DNA from: Aquamicrobium sp. LC103
GTDB lineage: Bacteria; Pseudomonadota; Alphaproteobacteria; Rhizobiales; Rhizobiaceae
DNA length: 64,000 nucleotides
Direction: 5' to 3'
Assembly (NCBI RefSeq): GCF_001014615.2
Contig: NZ_LBCQ02000018.1
Location: 1-64,000, forward strand
A program made the translations under genes and the position numbers. Of the stretch, positions 50,549-59,722 are shown piece by piece (position 1 is the stretch's first letter; the number at the start of each line of letters is the position of its first letter). The notes beneath the pieces are model-generated. The model worked only from the letters and a program-made list of their open reading frames with translations. It was not told the DNA's origin and did no database searches.

Positions 50549-52053
50549 CACGCGGCCTCGTATGCGGCGTGGTAGAGATTGTAGCGCGTGCGGTCCGCGC
50601 CGGTGAGTTCGCGGGTCACGGACCCTCCGTTGAAGACGAGGATGCGGTCGGCATTGTTGAGAAGCTCGGCATCCTCCGAGGAGTAGAGGACGATCCCCAT
50701 GCCCTCCTCCGCGAGCTTGCGGATCAATGCGAAGAGATCGGCCTTGGCCGAGAGGTCGATACCCTTGGTGGGATCGTCGAGAAGCAGAATGTCGGGCCGG
50801 TCGATCAGCCAGCGCGCGATCACCACTTTCTGCTGATTGCCGCCCGACAGCGAGTTGATCGGATGGGACAGCGTCGCGAACTTGGTGTGCAGCGCCTCGA
50901 GCGCCCGCAACGCCTTGTCGCGCAGGGCAGACGGCCGGGCGATCGTCAGCCGGTTGCGCAGATAATGTATGGGCGTGACGTTCTCGATGATCGGTCGGCC
51001 CTGGATGACGCCGTCACGGCCGCGGTCCCCCGACACATAGGCGACACCACGGCGGATCGCATCGCGCGGCGTGCGGGCGGCCAGCCGCTCGCCCTTGAGC
51101 ATGATTTCTCCCGCCGAGACCAGGCCGGCGCCGAATATCGCGCGCAACACGGAAGACTGGCCCTGCCCGTGCAGCCCGCCGAAGCCGAGGATCTCTCCCC
51201 TCGCGACCTCGAAGCCGATATTGACAAAGCCCGGCCCCGAAAGGCCGCTCACCGACAACAACACCTCACGGGTGGTCGTTCTCGCCTGCTCGGGCTCGGG
51301 CGTCTGTGGAGCAAGCTCGTCCTGTTCGCCCACCATCAGCCGCACCACCGCGGCAGGATCGGTTTCCGCGATGCGGGAAGTGCCGACGGTCTCGCCGTCG
51401 CGGATCACCGTCACCCGATCGCCGATCGCGAAGATTTCGTCCATGCGGTGCGAAATGAACACCATGGCGCGCGCCTCTTTCTTGAGGTCGCGCAGGATTT
51501 CGAAGAAACGGTCGACCTGGGCGCGGTCGAGGGCCGAGGTCGGCTCGTCGAAGATGAGAACCGGTGCCTCGCTGGCGAGCGCCTTCATGATCTCGACGAG
51601 TTGCCGCTGGTCGGCACGCAGGCTATTGACGGGGGCGTCGGCCGAGAACCCCTCGCCTGCAACGTCCTCGAACAGCCTGACATAGCGCGCCGCCCTTTCT
51701 TCCAGCGTGACCTTGTCGACGAAGACACCCGCACTGACCGGCATGTCGGGAAGGCAGATGTTCTCCGCCACCGTGCGATGCGCGGCGAGGCTGAGTTCTT
51801 GGTAGAAGATGCCGATGCCGAGCGCGCGCGAGGCCTGCGGGCCCGACACTGCCACCGGCTTGCCGTCGAGCAGCACCTCGCCGCTGTCGGGACGCACGCT
51901 GCCGGCGACGATCTTGCAGAGCGTGCTTTTGCCCGACCCGTTCGAGCCGATCAGCACATGCACCTCGCCGCTTTCGATCTCGAGGTCGCCGCGCCGTAGG
52001 GCAACCGTGGCGCCGTAAGCCTTGCTCACGCCGCTCAATTTCAGCTTTGGCAT
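50548..52053 (-). CDS. sugar ABC transporter ATP-binding protein (RbsA/MglA family, tandem ABC)
   Basis: The 501-residue protein contains two ABC domains. The first has Walker A GSNGSGKSTLCKI, signature-region LRADQRQLVEIMKALA and Walker B VLIFDEPTSALD. The second has a degenerate Walker A but the signature LSGGNQQKVVIARWL and LLLDDPTKGIDLSAKA. This is the standard layout of carbohydrate importers of this family. Confidence 0.93.
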   Translation of the reverse strand: MPKLKLSGVSKAYGATVALRRGDLEIESGEVHVLIGSNGSGKSTLCKIVAGSVRPDSGEVLLDGKPVAVSGPQASRALGIGIFYQELSLAAHRTVAENICLPDMPVSAGVFVDKVTLEERAARYVRLFEDVAGEGFSADAPVNSLRADQRQLVEIMKALASEAPVLIFDEPTSALDRAQVDRFFEILRDLKKEARAMVFISHRMDEIFAIGDRVTVIRDGETVGTSRIAETDPAAVVRLMVGEQDELAPQTPEPEQARTTTREVLLSVSGLSGPGFVNIGFEVARGEILGFGGLHGQGQSSVLRAIFGAGLVSAGEIMLKGERLAARTPRDAIRRGVAYVSGDRGRDGVIQGRPIIENVTPIHYLRNRLTIARPSALRDKALRALEALHTKFATLSHPINSLSGGNQQKVVIARWLIDRPDILLLDDPTKGIDLSAKADLFALIRKLAEEGMGIVLYSSEDAELLNNADRILVFNGGSVTRELTGADRTRYNLYHAAYEAA

Positions 52054-52128
52054 CGGATTTTCCTCTTCAGGACCAGTCCGGCGGCACGAGACCGATCATG
52101 GACCTCGCGCCGCCGGCTCGTGAAGAGC

Positions 52129-53154
52129 CTACTTGAAGAGCGCTTCGGCGTCTTCGATCGAAAGCTGGCTGGTGTAGGAATAGTAGCCGGGCTTTCCTTC
52201 GACGGCCTTCGCGGCTTCTTCGAGATTGCTGGAATCGATGAACGGGATAGGCAGGTACATGGCGTTGCCATACTGCCCCGCCGTCGCCGGTTCCTTGAGC
52301 TCGCGACCGTCCAGCATGAGAACGGCGACGTTCAGCGCGCTCGCCATCACGCCGGGCGGGTTCACGGACGCGCCGGAATTCAGCTTGTCGGAAACCCACA
52401 GGTCGATGAAGTCCTTGCGGATTTCGCCGGTGGCCGCGATGTCGCCGGTCTTGCCCGCATCCATGATCGACTTCCAGGCGCCGGCGGCCATGCCGTCCTG
52501 CACCCAGACACCATTGATGTCCGGGTAAGTAGCGAGCAGGTTCTGCATCGCCTGCTGGCCCTGCGCCTGATCCCAGTTGGCGTTCACCTCGTTGACGACC
52601 TTGATCTCGGGATATTCGGCGAAGACCTCGCGATAGCCGGCAACGCGCATCTCGTTGGCCGGGTGCCCCGCAACGCCGTTGATCGCGACCACGTTGCCCT
52701 TGCCTTCCAGCGTTTCGGCCAGCCACTTCGCGCCGGCCGCACCCCACGCCTTCTGATCGATGCCGACATAGATCGCGTCGGGCGAGGAGACCTCGGCATC
52801 GGTCGAGATGACGAGGATGCCGGCTTCCTTGGCCTGGGCGAAGACCGGATCGAAGGCCGTCGGGCTGTTGGGGTTTATGATGATCGCATCGACGCCTTCA
52901 TTGATGAAGTTGCGGACATGGGCAATCTGCCCCGGCACGTCGACATTGGCGCTCTGCACCACGACCTCGACATTGTGGCCCTTTTCCTTCCAGGCTGCGG
53001 CGGCGGCCTGTGCTTCCTCGATCATCTGCGTGCGCCATTCGGAGCCCACCCAGCCGTTCGAAAGCCCGATCTTGAAGTCTGCGGCACTGGCGGAAAACGC
53101 CGTGACGGCGATCGCCGCCACGGTCGAAAGTGCGAGTGCAGTCAATTTGCGCAT
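52129..53154 (-). CDS. sugar ABC transporter periplasmic binding protein (family 2/ribose type)
   Basis: The 341-residue protein has a signal peptide (RKLTALALSTVAAIAVTAF, cleavage after ASA) and a ribose-binding-protein-like fold, starting ADFKIGLSNGWVGSEWRTQM. It is the first gene of the operon and is preceded by the LacI-type operator. A 75-base gap follows before the ATPase gene. The ligand is likely a pentose, hexose or polyol. Confidence 0.9.
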   Translation of the reverse strand: MRKLTALALSTVAAIAVTAFSASAADFKIGLSNGWVGSEWRTQMIEEAQAAAAAWKEKGHNVEVVVQSANVDVPGQIAHVRNFINEGVDAIIINPNSPTAFDPVFAQAKEAGILVISTDAEVSSPDAIYVGIDQKAWGAAGAKWLAETLEGKGNVVAINGVAGHPANEMRVAGYREVFAEYPEIKVVNEVNANWDQAQGQQAMQNLLATYPDINGVWVQDGMAAGAWKSIMDAGKTGDIAATGEIRKDFIDLWVSDKLNSGASVNPPGVMASALNVAVLMLDGRELKEPATAGQYGNAMYLPIPFIDSSNLEEAAKAVEGKPGYYSYTSQLSIEDAEALFK

Positions 53155-53203
53155 TCTATCCTCCCATATGAAAAGCGTTGTGAAATCGACTGTAATCAGA
53201 AAA

Positions 53204-53217
53204 TGAAATCGATTTCA
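53204..53217. promoter_or_regulatory. LacI-type operator upstream of the sugar operon
   Basis: TGAAATCGATTTCA is a perfect 14-base palindrome with central CG, the classic form of LacI-family operators. It is 50 bases upstream of the binding-protein start. A degenerate second copy (TGAAATCGACTGTA, 53181-53194) lies 23 bases closer to the gene. The operon-encoded LacI protein is the obvious candidate regulator. Confidence 0.78.
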
Positions 53218-53307
53218 ATCCGGCTTTTCGGTCAAAAACACGCGAGCCGCGCTTGCGGATCGCGTGGTTTGTCCCAGACGGGCCTCCAAGGCTCCCGGAG
53301 AAAGTGG

Positions 53308-54213
53308 CTAGGCAGCGACGCCCCTCGACGAACGCGCGCTGACGAAGCCCTGCAGGGCGGCAAGCGCGCGTTCCGTCACCTCCGCGATCTTTGCGTCGGA
53401 GCTCAATTGCGGCTCCTGCCGCGCAAGCTTTCGCAGATTGCCGGCGGCGCGATGCGCGAGCACGCTGTTCACCGGCTTTGCCAGCACGCTCCTGCTCAGG
53501 CGACCCGAGCGGCCGTTCGGATCGCCCCTGCCCCCCGACATGCCGACCCACAGCTCCATCAGGCTGGAAGGCTGCAGCGCGTGATGTCGCACCTGAAGCG
53601 ACAGCGCGCCGGACCAGTCCTGCCACTTCTTGTGGTGACCCGGATTGATCGGCAGAGCGGCGATCCAGGGCGTGCGAAGCGCGTCCGCGACGATCGCGCC
53701 GTGCATCGCCTCGGTGATGAGCACGCGCGTGCCGCGCAGCTCGGAGATGACCTTCTCGACCGGATCGGTCGGATCGATCAGCCGAACTCCCGCCAGCCGG
53801 CAGGCCTCGCGCCACAGCCCGCGATCGAGGCTCTCGTAATGCGGCATGAAGCCTACGTCGATCGGATCGGAGGCTGCGGGAAGATCGAGCGCACGCAGGA
53901 GGATCGCCGAATCGCAGATCGCCTTTTCAGGCGGCAGGTTGAGCCTTTCCGCCGTGCGGGGGCCGCGCACGAAGACGACATCCCACGAACCGTCATGGAC
54001 GTCGGGAGCGCCGGTATAGCCGGCATAGCCGGAGCCGAGAACATATTTGCGCGGCTGCTTCGGGTAATTGTCCCAAAGGATCGAACCGATACCGATGAAC
54101 AGCTCGTTCTCGTCTTCGTCGAGAAAGCCCTCGGGAAGCAGCCCCTGCCACATGTAGGTGTTCAGTTCGTCACCGAAATTGGCGACGTGGTCCTTGAAAT
54201 AGATGAGCTTCAT
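53308..54213 (-). CDS. exoV: polysaccharide pyruvyl transferase (ExoV-like)
   Basis: The 301-residue protein starts MKLIYFKDHVANFGDELNTY, the characteristic start of ExoV-type ketal pyruvyltransferases, with IGIGSILWDNYP, VLGSGYAGY and DVVFVRGPRTAERL further on. In succinoglycan synthesis ExoV adds the pyruvyl ketal to the terminal sugar using phosphoenolpyruvate. The ATG at 54213 overlaps the flippase stop. A longer frame to 54708 is a shadow. Confidence 0.85.
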   Translation of the reverse strand: MKLIYFKDHVANFGDELNTYMWQGLLPEGFLDEDENELFIGIGSILWDNYPKQPRKYVLGSGYAGYTGAPDVHDGSWDVVFVRGPRTAERLNLPPEKAICDSAILLRALDLPAASDPIDVGFMPHYESLDRGLWREACRLAGVRLIDPTDPVEKVISELRGTRVLITEAMHGAIVADALRTPWIAALPINPGHHKKWQDWSGALSLQVRHHALQPSSLMELWVGMSGGRGDPNGRSGRLSRSVLAKPVNSVLAHRAAGNLRKLARQEPQLSSDAKIAEVTERALAALQGFVSARSSRGVAA

Positions 54214-55712
54214 GGGGCAACGGGCCTCCGTTTGAGGAACAGGCGGCTTGCCTGAAGAAGCCGCCGGTGGGCAAAGGCGGCAAGCACGACGATATAGACC
54301 GCGGCTCCGCCGGATATTTGTGCAGCGAGGGTTTCGACCAGGCCGTATCCGTCGGTGTAGCCGCGGATCGTGAAGACGGCCGCGAGCATGGCGAGGCTCG
54401 CGACCGTGGGCGCGACGAAGGCGGCGAGATAGGTGACCGCGTCGGTTTTCAGCAGCCTGAGCGTCATCCAGACCGTTGCCGGCCAGAGCAGGAAGGTCTT
54501 GGCCGCAAAGGCGAAGGCGACGACCGTGATGCCGTAGCGATGGAAGAGCAGGACGACCAACGCCGTCGCTGCCTGCTGGGCGATCTGGTAGTACATCCAC
54601 CACGAGACCCGCCCCTGGCTGTTGATCAGCGAGGACTGCAGAAGGCCGATGCAGGTGAGCAGGCCGACGAGGCAGAAGGCCTGCAGCGCCGGCACGGCCT
54701 CCAGCCAATGCGGGCCGAAGACCAGCGGCACGAAGTCGGTCGCGACAGCGGCAAGGCCGACGAAGATTGGAAACGACATCGCCGAAGAGGCGAAGGTCGC
54801 GAAGAAGAAAGTCTCGCGCAGCTTCTCCTCCTCGCTCTGCATGGAGGAAAGCACGGTGAAGGAAACCATCTTCAGGGCGCCGCCGATGAGGTCGCTCAGA
54901 AGCTGGTGGATGCGCCGCGCGAAGCTGAAAATGCCGAGCGCGGCCGTTCCGAGCAGCGCCCCGATGAGAAGCTGGTCGACGCTCACCATCTGCAGGATTC
55001 TATGGCCGGAGGCGAACATGCCGTAGCGGGTCACCTCGCGAAGCGCAGCATTGTCGAAGCTGAAGGACGGCCGCCATCTGACGGAAAGCACCGAACCGGC
55101 GCAGGCGGCCGCCGATGCCGCGAGTTGCGAGATGGCGAGCGCCCACAGGCCGTAGCCCAGGAAGAGCAGGGCAAGGCAAACGGCGGCCGCGACAAATGAC
55201 GCGATCGTCGTGCGCATCGCCAGCTTGTTGAACGACATCGACCGCGCAAGGAGCGAGTTCGGCACGATCGCCGCCATGTCGAAGATCACGCGCAGCCCGA
55301 TGACGGCCAGAAGCGGCCGCAGGCCTTGTTCGCCAAGCAGGGTTTCGAGCCAGGGCGAGGACGCCAGAAGCATGCCATAGATCACCAGCGCCGCGACGAG
55401 GCACAGCCAGAAAACGGCGTTGAGATGCCTCGCCTCGATGTCCTGGCGCTGCACCAGCGCCTCGCCGAAGCCGCCCGGTCCGAAGGCGCTGCCGAGCATG
55501 GTGATGCTGGCCGCCAGCGCCACCAGCCCGAATTCGGCCGGCGAGAGATAGCGCGACGTGATCGCGAACACCGCGGCCGCCACGGCCGCGGGCGCGAAGC
55601 TGTTGAGCGCCGCCCAGAAGATGCCGCGCATGGCAGCCTGCGCACGGCCGGTGCGCAGATGGGCGAACTCCGCCTTCTGCTCCCCCTCTTGCGCATTGGT
55701 GCGGTCAAGCAA
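54210..55712 (-). CDS. polysaccharide flippase (Wzx/ExoT-like oligosaccharide-lipid transporter)
   Basis: The 500-residue membrane protein has about 12-14 transmembrane segments. Its start region (FAITSRYLSPAEFGLVALAA) is typical of the MATE/MOP-type polysaccharide flippases such as ExoT and WzxC. It would move the undecaprenyl-linked repeat unit across the inner membrane. The start is a TTG supported by AAGGA 7 bases upstream. It is cotranscribed with exoV. ExoT is the most likely equivalent, but I cannot exclude another Wzx. Confidence 0.85.
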   Translation of the reverse strand: MLDRTNAQEGEQKAEFAHLRTGRAQAAMRGIFWAALNSFAPAAVAAAVFAITSRYLSPAEFGLVALAASITMLGSAFGPGGFGEALVQRQDIEARHLNAVFWLCLVAALVIYGMLLASSPWLETLLGEQGLRPLLAVIGLRVIFDMAAIVPNSLLARSMSFNKLAMRTTIASFVAAAVCLALLFLGYGLWALAISQLAASAAACAGSVLSVRWRPSFSFDNAALREVTRYGMFASGHRILQMVSVDQLLIGALLGTAALGIFSFARRIHQLLSDLIGGALKMVSFTVLSSMQSEEEKLRETFFFATFASSAMSFPIFVGLAAVATDFVPLVFGPHWLEAVPALQAFCLVGLLTCIGLLQSSLINSQGRVSWWMYYQIAQQAATALVVLLFHRYGITVVAFAFAAKTFLLWPATVWMTLRLLKTDAVTYLAAFVAPTVASLAMLAAVFTIRGYTDGYGLVETLAAQISGGAAVYIVVLAAFAHRRLLQASRLFLKRRPVAP

Positions 55713-55763
55713 CAGCGTTTCCTTCAGGCGCCTCGCCGGCTGGCGGAAACAGGATCACGGCAA

Positions 55764-56582
55764 TCATTGAAGATTGCACGCGACCGATTCCGGAAACTGG
55801 CATTCTTCGCCCAGTTCGGTGAACGAAATCTGATCGATCTCGAAGACGACGCGCCGGCCTGGATCGGTGAACGCGCCCATCCAGTCGTTGAGCGTATCGG
55901 TGCCCCAGAAGCTGAAGAAGATCTTCTGGGGATGGCTGGGCAGTGTCGGGCCGCTGGCCGTATGGACGAGCTGGCCGTTGACGTACCAGCGTATCTGCTC
56001 CGGCTCCCAGACGATCGCATAATCGTTGAATTTCCCGTCCGTGCCGCCGGCCACGTCTATCTTGCTTCCGTGATGCGGCTTGCCGTCGACATAGGTGTTG
56101 ACCTCGATCTTCGAAGTATCCTTGGTCAGCGCCTCGAAGTCGATCTCGTCATGCGGCTGGCCGCTCTGCGGTCCGATATAGGTGAAGAACGCCGCATTGA
56201 GGCCGGAGCCGGTGTCGGTCTTGAAGCGCGCTTCGTAGATGCCGTAGCCGAACCGCTGCGTCGTCTGGATTTCCGAGCAGGAATACTCGCGGTCCTTGTA
56301 GGGGCGCTTTTCGAAGCTGAGCGTCAGCTTGTTATCAGCCACCTTCACCTGGTTCGACGACCAGGTGCAGTTCTGATGGTTGCCGTTGGACCATCCGTCG
56401 GAGACGTACCAGCGCGAGCGCTCGAAGGTCGAAAAATCGTCGACGAAGGATTTGGACCCTTCCTCGGCCAGGGCGACGCCCGGCCCGGCAAGCCAACCTG
56501 CGCCGATCAGAAGGAGCGCCTTGAACGCGTTTTTGGCGGCAAACTGGTTTTTCTCCGTCCCGTGTCGAGCCTGCATCGTCAT
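55764..56582 (-). CDS. exoK: endo-beta-glycanase, glycoside hydrolase family 16 (ExoK-like)
   Basis: The 272-residue secreted enzyme has a signal peptide (FKALLLIGAGWLAGPGVALA) and the family 16 catalytic motif DEIDFEAL, in which the first Glu is the nucleophile and the second the acid/base. ExoK cleaves nascent succinoglycan to produce lower-molecular-weight polymer. Length is close to the 269 residues of the S. meliloti protein. It sits between exoF and the flippase on one strand. Confidence 0.88.
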   Translation of the reverse strand: MTMQARHGTEKNQFAAKNAFKALLLIGAGWLAGPGVALAEEGSKSFVDDFSTFERSRWYVSDGWSNGNHQNCTWSSNQVKVADNKLTLSFEKRPYKDREYSCSEIQTTQRFGYGIYEARFKTDTGSGLNAAFFTYIGPQSGQPHDEIDFEALTKDTSKIEVNTYVDGKPHHGSKIDVAGGTDGKFNDYAIVWEPEQIRWYVNGQLVHTASGPTLPSHPQKIFFSFWGTDTLNDWMGAFTDPGRRVVFEIDQISFTELGEECQFPESVACNLQ

Positions 56583-56633
56583 TTCACTCCGTTGCCTGTT
56601 TCAGTTCGATCTTCCACTGAGGGCATGCGGATT

Positions 56634-57914
56634 TCACTGCCCCGGAAGTGCTTGCCCGTTCATCAGCGAGCGGGTGACCTTCAGCACGTCGCCGGGCAGC
56701 ACCGGCGTGTTCTCGGATGCGTCGATCTCCTGCGACTTGCCGTCGACCTGGCGCACGATTGCGAAGGAGAGCGCGATCTCCTCGTCGCCGAGCGCCGTCG
56801 ATCCGGAGAGGCTCAGTGCTTCCGAGATAAGACCCCGCTGCGTGCCGAGCTTCAGCACCGTCTGGTTGAGTTCGGCTTCGACCTGCTGGCGCTCGATCGC
56901 GAGGTCCGAGCTCATATTGTTGCTGATCTCGATCGCTTCCTGCGAAGCCTTGCTGATGTCCTGCTTGGCGCGCAGGATCGCGGTTTCATGGTCGAGCAGC
57001 TTGCCTTCCATATCGGCGATCGAGCGCTCGGTGCTGAGCACCCTCGTGTTGACCACGAGCCCCCTGTCGGCGAGCGAGCCGAGGCCGGAGAGTTCCTCCT
57101 TGGCAAGCTCCATCTGCCGCTTCTGCGTCTTCACCTTCTGCTCGAGCGAGGAGATCTCGCTCTGCAGGAGCTGCTTGAGGTCTTCCAGCGCCTCGAGGCG
57201 CAGGCTCAGCGTTCTCTGCCGGGCCGTCATGATCGCCTGCTCGTCGGCCATGACAGCCGCAAGCTCGGGGTTTGATTCATAGCCCTTCGGAGGCTCGAAT
57301 TCCTTCTTGCCGCCGATCTCGGCCTCGATTCGCGCGCGCTTCACCAGAAGCCGCAGGCGCGTGTCGGCGAGCACGTCGTAGCCGCCCTTGGCGTTCAGCA
57401 GGTCGCGTTCGAGCCGCGTGCTCTCGCCATCGCGTCGGCTGCCGCCGGCAACGCTGATCGCCTTCAGCACCGTCAGATTGGGCGCGTAGGGATATTGTCC
57501 CGGCGCACGCACGTCGCCCGATATGTAGAAGGGGCGATACTCGGCCAGTTCCACCGAGGCCTCGGGCCGGTCCGAAAGGCCGAGCTTCTCCTGCAGGGAT
57601 TTGGCGATCAGCTCCGCGACTTCCGCCGTCGTCTGCCCCCTCGCCGGCAGTTCGCCCACCAGCGGAAGGGACAGGGTTCCGGCGGGACTGACGGTGTATT
57701 CGCCCGTCACGGCCGACCAGTCGCGGAACGTGCCTTCGACGGTCTGCCACTCCACCACGCGGATCATGAGCTTGTCCTGCGTGTCGAGGTGATATTCCTG
57801 AAGCTGCGCATGGGCCGGCCTGACGAACGTCGCCGCGAGGAGGGCGGCGAAAGCGAACAACCCCACCCGGCCCCTATACATATCGAATGCCGCAAACCTT
57901 CCGAGATTTTGCAT
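56634..57914 (-). CDS. exoF: polysaccharide export periplasmic protein (ExoF-like, Wza family)
   Basis: The protein has about 426 residues from the ATG at 57914, with a signal peptide ending near PAHAQ. The polysaccharide-export domain follows (YHLDTQDKLMIRVVEW, GTLSLPLVGELPARGQTTAE), then a SLBB-like region (YISGDVRAPGQYPY) and a long coiled coil (about residues 215-360). ExoF takes part in succinoglycan chain export and assembly. A GTG at 57923 with GAGAGA is an alternative start. Confidence 0.88.
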   Translation of the reverse strand: MQNLGRFAAFDMYRGRVGLFAFAALLAATFVRPAHAQLQEYHLDTQDKLMIRVVEWQTVEGTFRDWSAVTGEYTVSPAGTLSLPLVGELPARGQTTAEVAELIAKSLQEKLGLSDRPEASVELAEYRPFYISGDVRAPGQYPYAPNLTVLKAISVAGGSRRDGESTRLERDLLNAKGGYDVLADTRLRLLVKRARIEAEIGGKKEFEPPKGYESNPELAAVMADEQAIMTARQRTLSLRLEALEDLKQLLQSEISSLEQKVKTQKRQMELAKEELSGLGSLADRGLVVNTRVLSTERSIADMEGKLLDHETAILRAKQDISKASQEAIEISNNMSSDLAIERQQVEAELNQTVLKLGTQRGLISEALSLSGSTALGDEEIALSFAIVRQVDGKSQEIDASENTPVLPGDVLKVTRSLMNGQALPGQ

Positions 57915-58005
57915 CGCATTCACTCTCTTTCTGAACCCTGACGGCACTCGTAAAAAAACAACTGGCCATGCCGGCGGCCCGGCACGGCGATCGGCGCGAT
58001 CGGCG

Positions 58006-58683
58006 TCAGTAGCTGCCACGCGACATGCAGACGGCGGGCACGGTCTTGACGATGATCACGATGTCCCGGGCAAGCGACCAGTTCTCCACGTAATGCCTGT
58101 CGAATTCGACACGGGCATCGTAGGAGACGTCGTTGCGTCCGCTGATCTGCCAAAGTCCGGTAAGGCCGGGACGCGTCTTCAGATAATGGACCGCGGCATT
58201 GCCGTAATTCTCGAGCTCTTCGTGGACGACGGGCCGAGGGCCGACGATGCTCATCTCGCCCCGCAGGATGTTTATGATCTGCGGCAACTCGTCGAGGCTC
58301 AGCTTGCGCAGAACCACGCCGACGCGGGTCACCCGCGGATCGGTCTTGAGCTTGCGCGTCGCTTCCCATTCGGCGCGAGCCTCGGGATTATCCCTGAGGT
58401 AAGTCGCGAGGGCCTGCTCGCCGTTCACGACCATTGTGCGAAACTTCAGGCAATGGAAGACGCGGCCTCCCCTGCCGACGCGGCGATGCCCATAGAAGAT
58501 CGGGCCGCCGTCCGACAGCTTCACCAGCACCGCAAGCAGCACGAAGAGCGGGCTGACGAGGATGAGGCCGAAGGTTGCGCCTATTATGTCCAATCCGCGT
58601 TTTGCGACTCCGCCGAGCGCCGGCGGCAGTTCTCTCTCGGTGGGCTGGAAGCCGACATTGATCGACTTGGCGATTCCCTTCAT
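58006..58683 (-). CDS. exoY: undecaprenyl-phosphate galactosephosphotransferase (ExoY)
   Basis: The 225-residue initiating sugar transferase matches S. meliloti ExoY nearly end to end in length and motifs: one hydrophobic segment ([20 protein letters not shown]), then [65 protein letters not shown] and the end AVCMSRGSY. It loads galactose-phosphate onto the lipid carrier as first step of succinoglycan. The ATG at 58683 gives the family start ([12 protein letters not shown]). Confidence 0.93.
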   Translation of the reverse strand: MKGIAKSINVGFQPTERELPPALGGVAKRGLDIIGATFGLILVSPLFVLLAVLVKLSDGGPIFYGHRRVGRGGRVFHCLKFRTMVVNGEQALATYLRDNPEARAEWEATRKLKTDPRVTRVGVVLRKLSLDELPQIINILRGEMSIVGPRPVVHEELENYGNAAVHYLKTRPGLTGLWQISGRNDVSYDARVEFDRHYVENWSLARDIVIIVKTVPAVCMSRGSY

Positions 58684-59262
58684 GCGAAACTCCAAGCGTT
58701 GGCGAAAGCGCATAGACCATAACAAAAAAATGGTGCGCCGCAACATAGTATTTACTCGATGGGCAGAACCTACAGCCAGCTAATTGTGTGTATTAGATGG
58801 CACTAATTGCACACGATTTGGGCTAATGACCGCGATTCAGTCATAAACGGTAAGATATCGTGATTTCAGAGCTATCAGAAATTACTCATATTGAAATACG
58901 GTGAAACAAAATGTGTGACCCATTCTTATATCGACTAATCACAACGTGCTAATCTATTCGTGTTTCGCTAAAGTAACGGAAAATTGTATTTCTTTTCTGA
59001 CGGCTAAGTTGAACCTCATGCCGCACGGGCGCTCACACTTTGCGGCGCAGCATCCAGCGCTCCTATTGCTGTTAAAGCCGTTCCCTTGCCCTACCCGGTT
59101 TGCTTAATGTATTGTCGCTATGTGGGTGGCCTGCTGGCTTTCCGCGGCTGAAAAACTCGGGAAACGCAATCAAAGATCGGCTACGTCTTGGCGTAGACAA
59201 GGGAGGCAGATGATTATGTACCATCGTCCGGACGGGGCTCACGAAGACTAGCGGCCTGTCGC
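58684..59262. promoter_or_regulatory. AT-rich divergent control region between exoY and the exoX-like gene
   Basis: This 579-base gap holds no gene. Positions about 58780-59000 are strikingly AT-rich in a GC-rich genome (runs such as AAATTACTCATATTGAAATA and CTAATCACAACG). Rhizobial exo promoters are known targets of AT-binding zinc-finger regulators of the MucR/Ros type, so this stretch is the expected site. I cannot place individual promoters reliably. Confidence 0.55.
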
Positions 59263-59538
59263 ATGTCCTTGCCCAAATTCGTCATCGGGATGGTTTTCGT
59301 GATCCTCGTGGTCGCGGGGTGGTCCTATGCCGATTCCGCTTCCATCGGGACGATCGCGCTGCGCATCGTCATCTGCGCGGCTCTGCTGCAGATCGCCTAT
59401 TTTCTGGTGGTGCTCGCGATGGTTGCGCTGACGCCGAAGCCGACGCAGGCCCAGAAAGAAGACCCCGCGAAGGTGCAAGAACCTTCGGCAAGGGTCGGCG
59501 CGGGCGAAAAACTCACCACCCGCCACACCACTTCCTGA
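59263..59538 (+). CDS. exoX: exopolysaccharide production repressor (ExoX/SyrA-like small membrane protein)
   Basis: The 91-residue protein has two closely spaced transmembrane segments (IGMVFVILVVAGWSYA and ALRIVICAALLQIAYFLVVL) and a hydrophilic tail. Size, helix pattern and the IxxALLQIAYFLVVL second helix fit the ExoX/SyrA family, which inhibits the ExoY galactosyltransferase and sets the level of exopolysaccharide. Its divergent position from exoY supports this. The start lacks a strong ribosome-binding site. Confidence 0.75.
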   Translation: MSLPKFVIGMVFVILVVAGWSYADSASIGTIALRIVICAALLQIAYFLVVLAMVALTPKPTQAQKEDPAKVQEPSARVGAGEKLTTRHTTS

Positions 59539-59722
59539 AAACATTTCTCCTTCGCTCCCGATGAACCCATCGCGGCGTTGATGCCGTCGCCCGCGATTGC
59601 CTCGCCGGCCCGACGGTGGCAGACTTTTTGCGCCGCACTATAAATGATGCGGCAATCGTGCCCCGGCGGGGCGCGGCAAAACTGGATTTCTCTGCATTTT
59701 ACCGGAAAAGGCGGCACCCATC

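Noticed and set aside
52120-54255. 711-codon plus-strand frame
   Set aside because: It runs antisense across the sugar-binding protein, the operator region and exoV, with no domain.
55326-57275. 649-codon plus-strand frame
   Set aside because: It is antisense to the flippase, exoK and exoF genes and has no family features.
58796-58811. Possible sigma-54 promoter (TGGCAC...TTGCA) before exoY
   Set aside because: The GG to GC distance is 8 bases rather than the required 10.
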